Shown in pieces: positions 1-10,700 of a stretch of 64,000 bases of DNA. Position 1 is the first letter of the stretch. Every line of letters starts with the position of its first letter. Below the pieces are notes generated by a model. That model did not search any database, was not told where the DNA came from, and saw only the letters and a list, made by a program, of their open reading frames with translations. A program made the position numbers and the translations under genes. The DNA is from Eustoma russellianum (Eukaryota > Streptophyta > Magnoliopsida > Gentianales > Gentianaceae): assembly GCA_036186865.1 (NCBI GenBank), contig AP025048.1:25783397-25847396 (forward strand), read 5' to 3'.

Positions 1-624
1 TAAGGATTCTAAGTTAGAGAAGCTTGGAAACCACTCAAGCTCCTTTTGGGTAAGTCATCTAGTTTTTTTTCTAAGGGTACATTCTAGTTGAAGATGTAAA
101 CTAACCTTGCTCCTTTCCTCCTCTTCACCACTGTGGGGATGCATGCATAGAGAAGAGAAGGATTTCGACTTTTTACACCTTTCCAAGAAGAGTAAGCAAA
201 GGAAGGCAAGTACACTATACTCTTTAAGCCTTGAATGTGAAAGTGTGTACATGAATGGCTAGATATACTTAAGATTTGATCTTAGTTGAATCATGTTAAG
301 TTTTTATGCCATAACCTTCGGCCTAGGGCCATTTGGGGTATAGAAGTGGAACCTTGTTCCAAAGATGTGATCTTTTGTGGTTTATATGCATTTTTATGTG
401 TTAATCTAGGATGGATGTGTTAAAGATTCTCTCTTTTCCATGATGGGGGCTCACGGTTGTAAGGGTGAAGGAGGCATGTGTGATTTTCGCATGAAAATGT
501 TAACTTAGTAGAGAAATGGAGACAAGCTTGGTTCTTGTTGTGAGTTATGATTGACAAACTCTTGGATACATTATTTTCTTGCATGCATCAAAAATGGGGC
601 TGTGGGTGGAAGGGTGCGTGTGCA

Positions 625-1290
625 CCCACAAATGTTGCTAAGTGCTTGAGACAACAATGTAAGACAAGGACACTTAGGAAGAATATATGACCATTAGGAA
701 AATTACTGGAACTGGACAGAAACTTGAGCTGTTTTGTGAAACCAGAAAAGGGACCTTAAGAACTTTCAAATCTGTTGATTTTTGGTATGCAACTAGTTTT
801 ATGTGTATATAAGGTGTGAAAGTTGGAATTTCATTAAAATGAGCCATGGTTTATTTTTAATAAATTCACTAGTAAGATTGGTCTTGCTGAAATTTGTTAT
901 ACTGGACAGAATTTTAGTAACGTATTTAGTATACAAGAAATGGACCTTAGAGGCGTGAAAATTAACTACATTTCAGTATGACAATAACCCTATGAATAAA
1001 GTAGAGGTGAAAGTTGGAATTTTGTCAAAATGAGTTATGGTTTATTTTTAATGAATTTTCTAGTAAAATGGGTCAGACTGAAATGTGCTGGACTGGCAGA
1101 ATTTGTGTAGCAAGTTGCATGGTCTGAAATTGAACCATAGAGAAGTGTATTTGGGCCCAATTTTGGTAGGATCCTAGTCCAATGATATTATTAAGTTGAT
1201 GAGTTTGAATTTCCGAAAAAGGATTAAAGGGATGGTCACAGTAAATTTTATGGTAAAACTGGTCAATCCAGAATTCAGTTTTGATACCAC
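625..1290 (+). repeat. Degenerate ~190-bp tandem repeat inside T1 LTR
   Basis: Imperfect units start near 816 (gtgaaagttggaatttc), 1007 (gtgaaagttggaatttt) and 1197, a period of 190-191 bp. A more diverged unit probably precedes them from about 625. Shared landmarks per unit are ACTGGACAGAA-like and TGGACCTTAGAG-like segments. The same array is present in the 3' LTR (first clear unit near 9376). Confidence 0.75.
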
Positions 1291-1690
1291 TCTATGAAAA
1301 GAACAAACGCTTCCCTTATCGACATCATAATTCCATAAAACTTGCATGGTAATCACTTATGACATTTACGAAAGAGTACATGTAAACCAATTGGTCTAGA
1401 ATGTGTATTTTAATAAGAAATAACTAAGGAGAAAATGAGGTCACGGAGCTGGAAATTTTCCAGCATGACGACGAGACGTATTTATTCGTTTATGACACGC
1501 ATTATGGCATGGTTGGCATATTACATGTCATGCATTGCATCATCGTCACGTACATAATTTACGACATGATTTTATGAAGAAGAAAGATGAAAAGCATTTT
1601 AAAAAGATGATTTTTGAAAAGATGATTCCCCACCGATAGTATGAACCTGGCCAGTATGAACCCACCAGATCAGGGTTAAGTGATCTGATA

Positions 1691-1872
1691 AGAGGCCGTA
1701 CGGGTCCGGATACAATAGACCTGACGACGAGAAATAAGAGGCCGTGCGGGTCTGGATACAATAGACCCGACGACGAGAAATAAGAGGCCGTGCGGGTCCG
1801 GACATAATAGACCCGATGAAGAGAACAAGAGGCCGTGCAGACCCGGACATAATAGACCCGACAAGAAGAGAT
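1691..1872 (+). repeat. 46-bp minisatellite, four units, in T1 5' LTR
   Basis: Units begin agaggccgt at 1691, 1737, 1783 and 1828 (spacings 46, 46, 45). Each contains a GGGTCCGGA...AATAGACC core. The 3' LTR has only three units (10261, 10307, about 10352), so the array changed length after insertion. Confidence 0.92.
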
Positions 1873-2722
1873 GACGTACCGCCTCATATCCTAAGTATGA
1901 CTTCATTAAGTGATGGTCCTTGTTATGTTACGAATTAATGCAAGTTACGGTCTTCTATTGTCATGTTCTGTATTAATTAACGATTTTGTTAGGTTATGAC
2001 CTTGATGCATTAAGTGTTGATCATTGATGCATGGAGGAACACGTAATGTCCAAAGTTATGAGGAGCTCATAGATCTTATGTAATGACCGTCATTATGCTA
2101 TCCACTAAAATAAGTTGCAGTCCTTTGATGTTATATTCAGTTCTAAGTAACAAACTCTTATTTAAGAAATGATCTTGTTTGATTAAGTGATGATATATGA
2201 ACGGGGATCTGACGAAGGACAGGTACGCTTCTAAAACAAGTTTTTGGGGAATTGATTCTTGTTTGCACTTTCCATTTAATCCCTGATTAGTATAGTATGC
2301 TTTCTGGTGACGTTGTCGCTCACTTTTCTTCCCCCAGAGGTCGTGGACAACAAAGTAGAATAGATCGATGACGAGCCTAGGGTTCCGTATCCGTGAGTAC
2401 AAGGGAGGATGGACAGACCTAGGAGGCTTGACCGGCCAGCTATGATTGATGACTGATTTTGTATTTGGGATAGAACAACACTTGCTTTTGTGACTTTCGA
2501 TACTTTTAGTCTGGGATGTAAACTATGAATGATCGTTTGGATGTTTTTATTTTGAAGTTTTAAATTCTGCCACGGTTTCGCTTAAATATTTATGTATAAG
2601 CGCGATGTTCCATGCATTATGTCATGGATCATGACACGTATGAGACGACGCCTAGTACTCTCCTTAGTGAAGTACGGCGGGTGCACCGACTCCGGCGGGG
2701 CTGGGGTGCGGGGCGCCACAGG

Positions 2723-2734
2723 TGGTATCAGAGC
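2723..2734 (+). other. T1 primer-binding site (tRNA-Met type)
   Basis: TGGTATCAGAGC lies two bases after the 5' LTR end, the usual plant initiator-Met primer complement. The following 2735-3017 is an untranslated leader with repeated 'cttagat/taagttcc' runs and no gene. Confidence 0.92.
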
Positions 2735-3017
2735 TAAGGTTCCAGATCCGGGCAGAATATAGAATTAAGTTATGATCGTAGTCAACTAAGTTTGATCTTA
2801 GATCTAAGTTCCAATCTTAGATGAGGGATGACCTTAGAATAGGATAACTTAGATTGGAAAATTAGGGCGCGGCCCAGTGATGTGTCCTAATTGATGACCA
2901 ATCACAAATTTAAATTACAACGTATGTACATATATGCTCTTCCTACATGCTTGAGTAAAATTTTGCTACTTATTATGACATTCCTGTGTTAAATAAAGCC
3001 GACACTGCATACTGCAG

Positions 3018-4238
3018 ATGGTACGACCTAGAGGTAGACCAGCCAGAGCTCGACCCGGGGTGCAGGAGCCTATCCCTCCTCCACATGCACAAGCCCCTCC
3101 ACCCCCGCCGCCTCAAGACCAAAACCCACCACCAGATCAGGACGCTCCTCCATGACAAGGGCCTTTTCCACCCATGATGCCAGATGTTAATGCCTTCCAG
3201 AACTTTTGCCAGACGGTCACCCAAATCGGGCAGGTAATGCTGCAACAGAATAACCCTCCACCTCATGAACCGGTCAGAGATGCTCAGTATTATTTTGGAA
3301 AGCTGAAAAGAGCCAACGTACCACTGTTTGAAGGAAAGTCAGACCCTGATGCTGCTGAGAAGTGGTTTGATGAGGTAGAAAATTGTTTCGAACTAATCAG
3401 AGCTCCAGAAGAAGTAAAGACAGAAGCAGTTAGACCGTTTCTGTTAGGGGAAGCCAACCAATGGTGGAAGGCCAACCTACAAGCCTTGCCAAGACCGATT
3501 TCCTGGGAAAGGTTCCTCCAGGAATTTAACAAGTTTTATATACCACCCTCGGCTAAATTGCATAAAAGGCATGAGTTTGAATCCCTAGTACAAGAATCCG
3601 GAATGACGGTGGCAGATTACGCTAATAAGTTTATAGCCCTGGGAAGATTCCAACCATCCACCATGAACGATGAAGAAACTAAAATGTTGAAATTTGAAAG
3701 AGGGCTGAACCCCAGAATCCGAACGTGGTTGGTTAACGCCAACCCAGCCAACTTCGGTGCTCTTCTAGATGCTCGCTATCGAATTGAAAGAGATATCATT
3801 CGCCGAGATGAGTTTAGTCAAAAGAGAGGTAGGGAGGTGTCGGGCAGTGGAGGGCCCAGAAAGTCCACCAAACAGAACTCAAAGGGCCCAGGGAGTCAAG
3901 GAAAGAGTCAGTTTCAACGCCACCTCGAGAAGAATCAAGGACCTCAATCTGCCATTCCAGACTGCTCTCATTGTGGTAAGCGCCACGTAGGAGAATGTTA
4001 CATCCAGACCGGGAAATGTTTTAGATGCGGTCAGGGAGGACACATCTCTAAGAACTGTCCAAACCAAAGCCCCACCTGCTTTGGATGCGGGAAAGCAGGA
4101 CATTTAGCCAGGGAGTGCCCGGAAAAGGAGGCCCAGCAGCAACAGCAGCGCCACCAAAACCTCAGCGTCAGCGTACCAACGCACAAGTTCACGCTATGAC
4201 TGACGCAGCTGCTGAAGAAGCTAACGACGTGGTGACAG
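3018..4238 (+). pseudogene. T1 gag (capsid/nucleocapsid), broken
   Basis: Structural Gag of the chromovirus. The probable start is the ATG at 3018, which opens a proline-rich N-terminus. An in-frame TGA at 3153-3155 interrupts it after 45 codons, and the frame stays open from 3156 (next ATG 3174). The retrotransposon Gag fold spans about 3290-3790. Three knuckles follow: an atypical CSHC...H...C, then CFRCGQGGHISKNC and CFGCGKAGHLAREC (near 4017-4118). In the CAG/CAA-rich tract at about 4130-4150 the frame slips: the frame from 3018 ends at TGA 4197-4199, while the expected Gag-to-protease linker (ending AMTDAAAEEANDVVT) continues in the -1 frame to 4238. The simplest reading is a one-base deletion in the glutamine tract; a programmed -1 shift is possible, but I see no classic slippery heptamer. 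Confidence 0.88.
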
Positions 4239-4319
4239 GTATTTTTAGAAAATCTTACTGATTCTCTCTTTTACAATAATGTTGCCTTATGATTGCTTAG
4301 TAAGTATTGTATGATTCAG
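4239..4319 (+). other. Predicted 81-bp intron between T1 gag and protease
   Basis: The interval begins GTATTT and ends ATGATTCAG, is AT-rich, and has CTTAC/CTGAT branch-point-like sequences. Removing it joins ...NDVVT to GAILVC...DSGTSHSF in one frame, which is the continuity expected for this family across the Gag-protease linker. The length is a multiple of three, so unspliced RNA stays in frame but meets TGA at 4259-4261. Retention would therefore end translation after Gag, and splicing would permit Gag-Pol. Inference from sequence only; it needs RNA evidence. Confidence 0.7.
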
Positions 4320-4960
4320 GAGCTATACTAGTATGTTCAATACCTGCCAACGTACTATTTGATAGTGGCACTAGCCACTCTTTCATATCAAAGAGGTTTG
4401 CAAAGAATATTGAGAAAACCCCAACCTATAGCGATGCACCATATAGGATTCAAGCAGCTGGGGAGCAGGTGCTTGTAACTCACCATGTTTTCGAAAATTG
4501 TGAGCTTGAGTTTGATAATCATCGGTTTGACACCGATTTAATCTCCATACCTATGACGGACTTCGATGTAATTCTTGGAATGGACTGGCTCTCCAAGAAT
4601 TATGCCAACATCGACTGTAGTGAAAAACAGGTTACCTTTAAGGGCCCCACATTTCAAGGAGGATCAAAGCTACAGAAGATTCCTAAGAACATTTATGTAA
4701 ATGCGATCTGCGCTAGTAAAGCACTAAGGAAAGGACATGAGGGGTATCTTGTCTATGCCATAAACACTGATCCAGCAACCATAGACCTGTCCCAAGTTCC
4801 AGTAGTTCGCGAATACCCAGATGTTTTTCCAGAAGACTTGCCAGGTCTTCCTCCGGAACGAGAGATATCTTTTGAAATCAACCTAGTTCCGGGAGCTGAA
4901 CCAATATCAAAGGCTCCCTACAGAATGGCCCCAGCGGAACTAAAAGAGCTGAAGGAATAG
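4320..4960 (+). pseudogene. T1 pol segment 1: aspartic protease
   Basis: Retropepsin-like protease that processes the polyprotein. The active-site motif is LFDSGTSHSFIS shortly after the splice junction, and the second conserved patch ILGMDWLSKN lies about 75 residues later. The linker to RT (EYPDVFPEDLPGLPPER) is typical of chromoviruses. The frame is closed by TAG at 4958-4960, where the RT linker normally continues; the codon is one C-to-T change from CAG, and the same frame reopens at 4961. Relative to its upstream neighbour, the segment has no initiation codon of its own, consistent with translation as part of Gag-Pol after splicing. Confidence 0.88.
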
Positions 4961-6619
4961 TTACGTGAATTGCTGGAAAAGAAATTGATCCGCCCAAGTG
5001 TTTCACCTTGGGGAGCTCCATTACTGTTCGTCAAGAAGAAGGACAGAAGTATGCGGTTGTGTATTGACTATAGGGAGCTCAACAAGATCACTATAAAGAA
5101 TAAGTACACTTTGCCAAGGATCGACGACTTGTTTGATCAGCTTCGGGGGGCAAGAATTTTCAGTAAAATTGATCTTCGCTCAGGATATTTTCAGTTGAAG
5201 ATCAAGGCTGAAGACGTTCAGAAAACTGCATTCAAAACCCGTTATGGGCATTACGAATTTTTAGTCATGCCATTCGGACTAACCAACGCCCCTGCAGCAT
5301 TCATGGATCTAATGAACCGAGTCTTCCAAGACCAACTAGACAAGTTCGTTGTAGTCTTCATCGACGACATTTTGATATATTCACCGGATGAAGAGACCCA
5401 TGCAGCCCATTTAAGGGTAGCTCTAGACATCCTACGAAGAGAACATCTGTATGCAAAGTTTAGCAAATGCGAATTCTGGCTACGAAGTGTAGCATTTCTA
5501 GGGCATGTGATATCCGAAGAAGGTATATCAGTAGATCCCAAGAAAATCGAGGCAATCACAGAGTGGCCCAGACCGACAAATGTTACAGAGGTACGAAGTT
5601 TTCTCGGTCTCGCTGGTTACTATCGGAAGTTCGTGGAGGGATTCTCTCGAATTGCTATGCCTTTAACCCGATTAACCCAGAAGAAAACAAAATTCGAATG
5701 GACCTCAGATTGCGAGAAGAGCTTTACTGAATTGAAGAGGAAAATGACCTCCGCCCCAGTCTTAGCACAACCCATTCCCGGAGAAGACTTTGTGGTATAT
5801 AGTGATGCTTCTAAAAATGGACTGGGATGTGTGCTAATGCAAAAAGATCGAGTGATTGCATACGCATCCCGACAATTGAAGCCATTTGAACAAAATTACC
5901 CAGTACACGACTTCGCATTAGCAGCTGTGGTCTTCGCACTAAAAATATGGAGGCACTATCTATACGGCGAAAAGTGCGAAATTTTCACGGACCACAAAAG
6001 TCTCAAGTATATGTTTACCCAGAAAGAGCTGAACATGCGACAACGAAGATGGCTAGAATTAATGAAGGACTATGACCTATCAATTCAGTATCACCCGGGA
6101 AAAGCCAACAAGGTAGCAGACGCATTAAGTAGAAAAACAAGTCATCCACGCCAACCCCCTTTGCAGCGTGACATGGAAGAATTTGATCTAGAAGAGGTTG
6201 ATTCGATTGAAGGTATGCTAGCAAAGTTGGTGATAGTTCCTTCCTTAATAGACAAAATTAAAGAGGAGCAAGAAAAGGATGAAAACCTAAAGAAGATGAA
6301 GGACCGGGTACGAACAAGACCCACCGGAGGATTTGAGGTTCGAAACAACAGTAGTTTGTGGTTTCAAAAAAGATTGTGTGTGCCCAATAATGAAGACCTA
6401 CTGAATGAAGTTCTTAAAGAAGCACATAACTCGCGATTATCCATCCACCCTGGAGCAAATAAGATGTACCAAGATTTGAAACGACGATTCTGGTGGCGTG
6501 GCATGAAAAGACAGATTGCTGAATTTGTGGGAAAATGCCTCGTTTGCCAAAGGGTGAAAGCAGAACACCAGAAACCCGCTGGGTTGCTGCAGCCTCTCGA
6601 AGTTCCCGAATGGAAATAG
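4961..6619 (+). pseudogene. T1 pol segment 2: reverse transcriptase, RNase H, integrase zinc finger
   Basis: RT and RNase H copy genomic RNA into cDNA. RT spans about 4985-5560 with LCIDYRELNK, the catalytic FIDDILIYS near 5357, and the thumb FLGLAGYYRKFV. RNase H runs about 5780-6140, with Asp in VVYSDAS, FTDHKSL and ADALSR. The catalytic Glu expected in a HDLELAAVV-type motif reads HDFALAAVV here (GCA near 5915), so RNase H should be inactive even without the stops. The integrase HHCC finger (H...H...CLVC) follows at about 6418-6560. The segment closes with TAG at 6617-6619, where the family has a Trp codon (WKW), a single TGG-to-TAG change. The same frame continues into the integrase core. 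Confidence 0.92.
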
Positions 6620-7672
6620 GACCACATCACGATGGACTTTGTTACCGACCTGCCTAGAACGAGAAGCGGTTACGATGCTATTTTTGTGGTAGTTGATCGA
6701 CTAACCAAGTCTGCCCATTTCATGGCTATGACCATCAAAGCTCCACTGGAGAAATTGGCTACAATGTACGTGGAACAAATTGTGAGTCTCCATGGAGTAC
6801 CATTAAGTATCGTATGTGACCGCGATCCTCGCTTCACATCACGGTTCTGGACAGCTTTTCAGAAAATGATGGGCACTGAGGTTCACATGAGCTCGGCATT
6901 TCATCCCCAAACGGATGGTCAATCAGAAAGAACCATTCAGACACTGGAAGACATGTTGCGGTCCTGCACACTTGACTTTGGGGGAAGCTGGGATCGAAGT
7001 CTCAAGCTAGTAGAATTTTTTTATAACAACAGTTACCATCGATCCATAGGGATGGCCCCGTACGAAGCACTATATGGAAGGAAATGCCGTTCTCCGCTCT
7101 ACTGGGATGAAATAGGAGACAGGATTCTCACGGGACCGGACCTGATAGAACAGACTCGAGAGAAAATAAAAGTCATAAGACAAAGGTTACAAGCGGCCCA
7201 AGATAGAAGCAAGGTTTGGGCAGACGAAAAGCGACAACCTTTAGAATTTCAAATTGGGGAAAAAGTATTTCTAAAAGTGTTTCCAACGAAAGGAGTTAAA
7301 AGGTTCGGTATCAAAGGGAAGTTGAGTCCAAGATTTATTGGACCCTACGAGATTCTTGAAAAGATTGGAGGAGTAGCTTATCGACTTGCTCTACCGCCTA
7401 CCCTGTCTCAAGTACATGATGTATTTCATGTATCTCAACTGCGACGATATGTACACGAACCTAACCACGTCATAAAAGATCAACCTTTGAAGCTAGAAGC
7501 CGATACGACATATGAGGAAGAACCAGAGAGGATAGTTGATCGTAGAGAAAAGGTATTAAGGAAACGATCAATACCGATGGTCAAAGTACAATGGAAGAAT
7601 CATTCTGAAGAAGAGTCTACCTGGGAAATGGAAGAGCACATAAGGAACTTATACCCGCATCTCTTTGACTAA
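6620..7672 (+). pseudogene. T1 pol segment 3: integrase core and chromodomain
   Basis: Catalytic integrase that inserts the cDNA. From the ATG at 6632, the DDE triad is Asp22 (VVVDRLTKSAHF), Asp63 (VCDRDPRFTS) and Glu99 (TDGQSERTIQ), a DD(35)E spacing. A GPY/F-type module (SPRFIGPYEIL) follows near 7330. The last ~46 residues (RIVDRREKVLRKRS...VKVQWKNHSEEESTWE...YPHLFD) form a chromodomain, which in this clade is thought to direct insertion toward heterochromatin. The reading frame is open to TAA at 7670-7672 and is the best preserved part of the element, but it depends on readthrough of upstream stops. Confidence 0.92.
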
Positions 7673-7705
7673 GCACTTTCAAGTTTCGAGGACGAAACTT
7701 ACTAT

Positions 7706-7718
7706 AAGGGGGGGAGGA
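7706..7718 (+). other. T1 polypurine tract
   Basis: The run AAGGGGGGGAGGA sits immediately before the 3' LTR TG at 7719. It is the second-strand primer in this class. The same 'caagtttcgaggac' lead-in occurs, reversed, at 37560 in the minus-strand derivative. Confidence 0.92.
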
Positions 7719-10700
7719 TGTTGTAACCCAATGGAGGACCTTATTTGTACTCATGATTTATATTACGATGTAATTGGATCAATCATCAGTATGTATATAA
7801 CACTTAAGAGTGGATATTAGATCAAGGGGAGAAGACCCAATTTTCGCCAAGGCCTTGTAAATTTCGGCCAACAGCCCAAGGAAGGCACATCACTTTTTTT
7901 TTCTATGTTATAACTATACAAGTAAACCAATGGATAAATTAATGAGTGTGCTAATTAAAAAAAATTTAATTTGGTTGGGCCATTATGAGACCCAACCGCC
8001 GACTAACCAAGGAAGAGGCCAATAAAGAAGGCCATCTTCCTATCATAATTAAGGATAAACCTAACCAAACCTACATAACTATGATTAACAAAAAGAAACC
8101 AAGGTTAGTTCAAAAAGTAACTAGGATTGGGAAAAAGTAATCTTGGTTAGTCCAAAAGTAACCAAGGCTACAAAGAGGATCAAGGTTAACCCATTTTTTT
8201 CCCCATCCTTTTCCCTCCCCAACGGCTACACCTAGCCAAAAAGAAAGAGAATTCCCTCAAACCTTACAATTGAAACCTCTTAGACTACTCAAGACCCCTA
8301 AGAACAAGAAGCTCTATCTCTTCCCTTTCTCCTTCAAAGCATTCGGCCCAGGAGGCAAGAAAGGAAGTCTAGGCATTCCAAGGATTAAGGGATAGTAGGT
8401 AAGGATCTTAACCTCTTGAGAAATTGTTCACATCTTTATGATAAGAATTAAACTTATGAGACTATGTTTCTTGTTCCCAACCGTGACCGCCCATGGTCAT
8501 TAGGCTCAAGACTCAAGCTTTTAAGGATTCTAAGTTAGAGAAGCTTGGAAACCACTCAAGCTCCTTTTGGGTAAGTCATCTNNNNNNNNNNCCACTCAAG
8601 CTCCTTTTGGGTAAGTCATCTAGTTTTTTTTCTAAGGGTACATTCTAGTTGAAGATGTAAACTAACCTTGCTCCTTTCCTCCTCTTCACCACCGTGGGGA
8701 TGCATGCATGGAGAAGAGAAGGATTTCGACTTTTTACACCTTTCCAAGAAGAGTAAGCAAAGGAAGGCAAGTACACTATACTCTTTAAGGCTTGAATGTG
8801 AAAGTGTGTGCATGAATGGCTAGATATACTTAAGATTTGATTTTAGTTGAATCATGTTAAATTTTTATGCCATAACCATCGGCCTAGGGCCATTTGGGGT
8901 ATAGAAGTGGAACCTTGTTCCAAAGATGTGATTTTTGTGGTTTATATGCATTTTTATGTGTTAATCTAGGATGGATGTGTGAAAGATTCTCTTTTTTCCA
9001 TGATGGGGGCTCACGGTTGTAAGGGTGAAGGAGGCATGTGTGATTTTCGCATGAAAATGTTAACTTAGTAGAGAAATGGAGACAAGCTTGGTTCTTGTTG
9101 TGAGTTATGATTGACAAACTCTTGGATACATTATTTTCTTGCATGCATCGAAAATGGGACTGTGGGTGGAAGGGTGCATGTGCACCCACAAATGTTGCTA
9201 AGTGCTTGAGACAACAATGTAAGACAATGACACTTAGGAAGAATATATGACCATTAGGAAAATTACTGGAACTGGACAGAAACTTGAGCTGTATTGTGAA
9301 ACCAGAAAAGGGACCTTAAGAACTTTCAAATCTGTTGGTTTTTGGTATGCCACTAGTTGTATGTGTATATAAGGTGTGAGAGTTGGAATTTCATTAAAAA
9401 GAGCCATGGTTTATTTTTAATAAATTCCCTAGTAAGATTGGTCTTGCTGAAATTTGTTATGCTGGACAGAATTTTAGTAACGTATTTAGTAGCCAAGAAA
9501 TGGACCTTAGAGGCATGCAAATTAACTAAATTTCGGTATGAAACTAACCCTATGAATACAGTAGAGGCGAAAGTTTGAATTTTGTCAAAATGAGTTATGG
9601 TTTATTTTTAATGAATTTTCTAGTAAAATGGGTCAGACTGAAATGTGCTGGACTGGCAGAATTTGTGTAGCAAGTTGCATGGTCTGAAATTGAACCTTAG
9701 AGAAGTGTATTTGGGCCCAATTTTGGAAGGATCCTAGTCCAATGAGATTATTAAGTTGGAGAGTTGAAATTTCCGAAAAAGGATTAAAGGGATGGTCACA
9801 GTAAATTTTATGGTAAAACTGGTCAATCCAGAATTCAGTTTTGATACCACTCTATGAAAAGAAAAAACGCTTCCCTTATCGACATCATAATTCCATAAAA
9901 CTTGCATGGTAATCGCTTATGACATTTACGAAAGAGTACATGCAAACCAATTGGTCTAGAATGTGTATTTTAATAAGAAATAACTAAGGAGAAGATGAGG
10001 TCACGGAGCTGGAAATTTTCCAGCATGACGACGAGACGTATTTATTCGTTTATGACACGCATTATGGCATGGTTTGCATATTACATGTCATGCATTGCAT
10101 CATCGTCACGCACATGATTTACGACATGATTTTATGAAGAAGAAAGATGAAAAGCATTTTCAAAAGATGATTTTTGAAAAGATGATTCCCCACCAGTACC
10201 GTGTGTGAGTATGAGCTTGGCCAGTATGAACCCACCAGATCAGGGTTAAGTGATCTGATAAGAGGCCGTGCGGGTCCGGATACAATAGACCCGACGATGA
10301 GAAATAAGAGGCCGTGCGGGTCCGGACATAATAGACCCGACGAAGAGAACAAGAGGCCGTGCGGACCCGGACATAATAGACCCGACAAGAAGAGATGACG
10401 TACCGCCTCAGATCCGGGACATAGATCTGAACACTCTATTGTTTTTACGACGATGATGATTTGATGAAAAGCATGAAAAGGCCATTTTCTCATTTTTTTT
10501 TATCATGATGCATCACACGAACATATGCATGCATATCACGTTTGTGGAGTCATTGTGTAGTGTCACATGATACCTAGAATAAGTTGTTATGATCTTATAA
10601 ATCCTAAGTATGACTTCATTAAGTGATGGTCCTTGTTATGTTACGAATTAATGCAAGTTACGGTCTTCTATTGTCATGTTCTGTATTAATTAACGATTTT

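Larger units (their letters stand above)
1..2720 (+). repeat. T1 5' LTR (left-truncated by window)
   Basis: Position 1 matches position 8522 in the 3' LTR, and the two copies align to their shared end (gcgccaca, CA at 2719-2720), directly before the primer-binding site. Sampled stretches differ by a few bases per hundred. Compared with the 3' LTR, this copy has one extra 46-bp tandem unit near 1691-1872 and lacks about 190 bp present at roughly 10410-10600, with a short ATCC match at the deletion edges. A TATATAAGG sequence near 806-814 is a possible TATA box. The small open frames in this LTR overlap tandem repeats and are not genes. Confidence 0.92.

Noticed and set aside
1546..1906. Overlapping minus-strand open frames of 76-113 residues
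   Set aside because: They read through the 46-bp tandem units in different frames, giving repetitive SGLLYPDPHGLL-type peptides. The same artefact recurs in the 3' LTR at 10119-10493.
4120..4199. Programmed -1 frameshift at the end of T1 gag
   Set aside because: The continuing linker is in the -1 frame, but no clear slippery heptamer or downstream pseudoknot is visible, and the break falls in a CAG/CAA run prone to indels. A one-base deletion is simpler.
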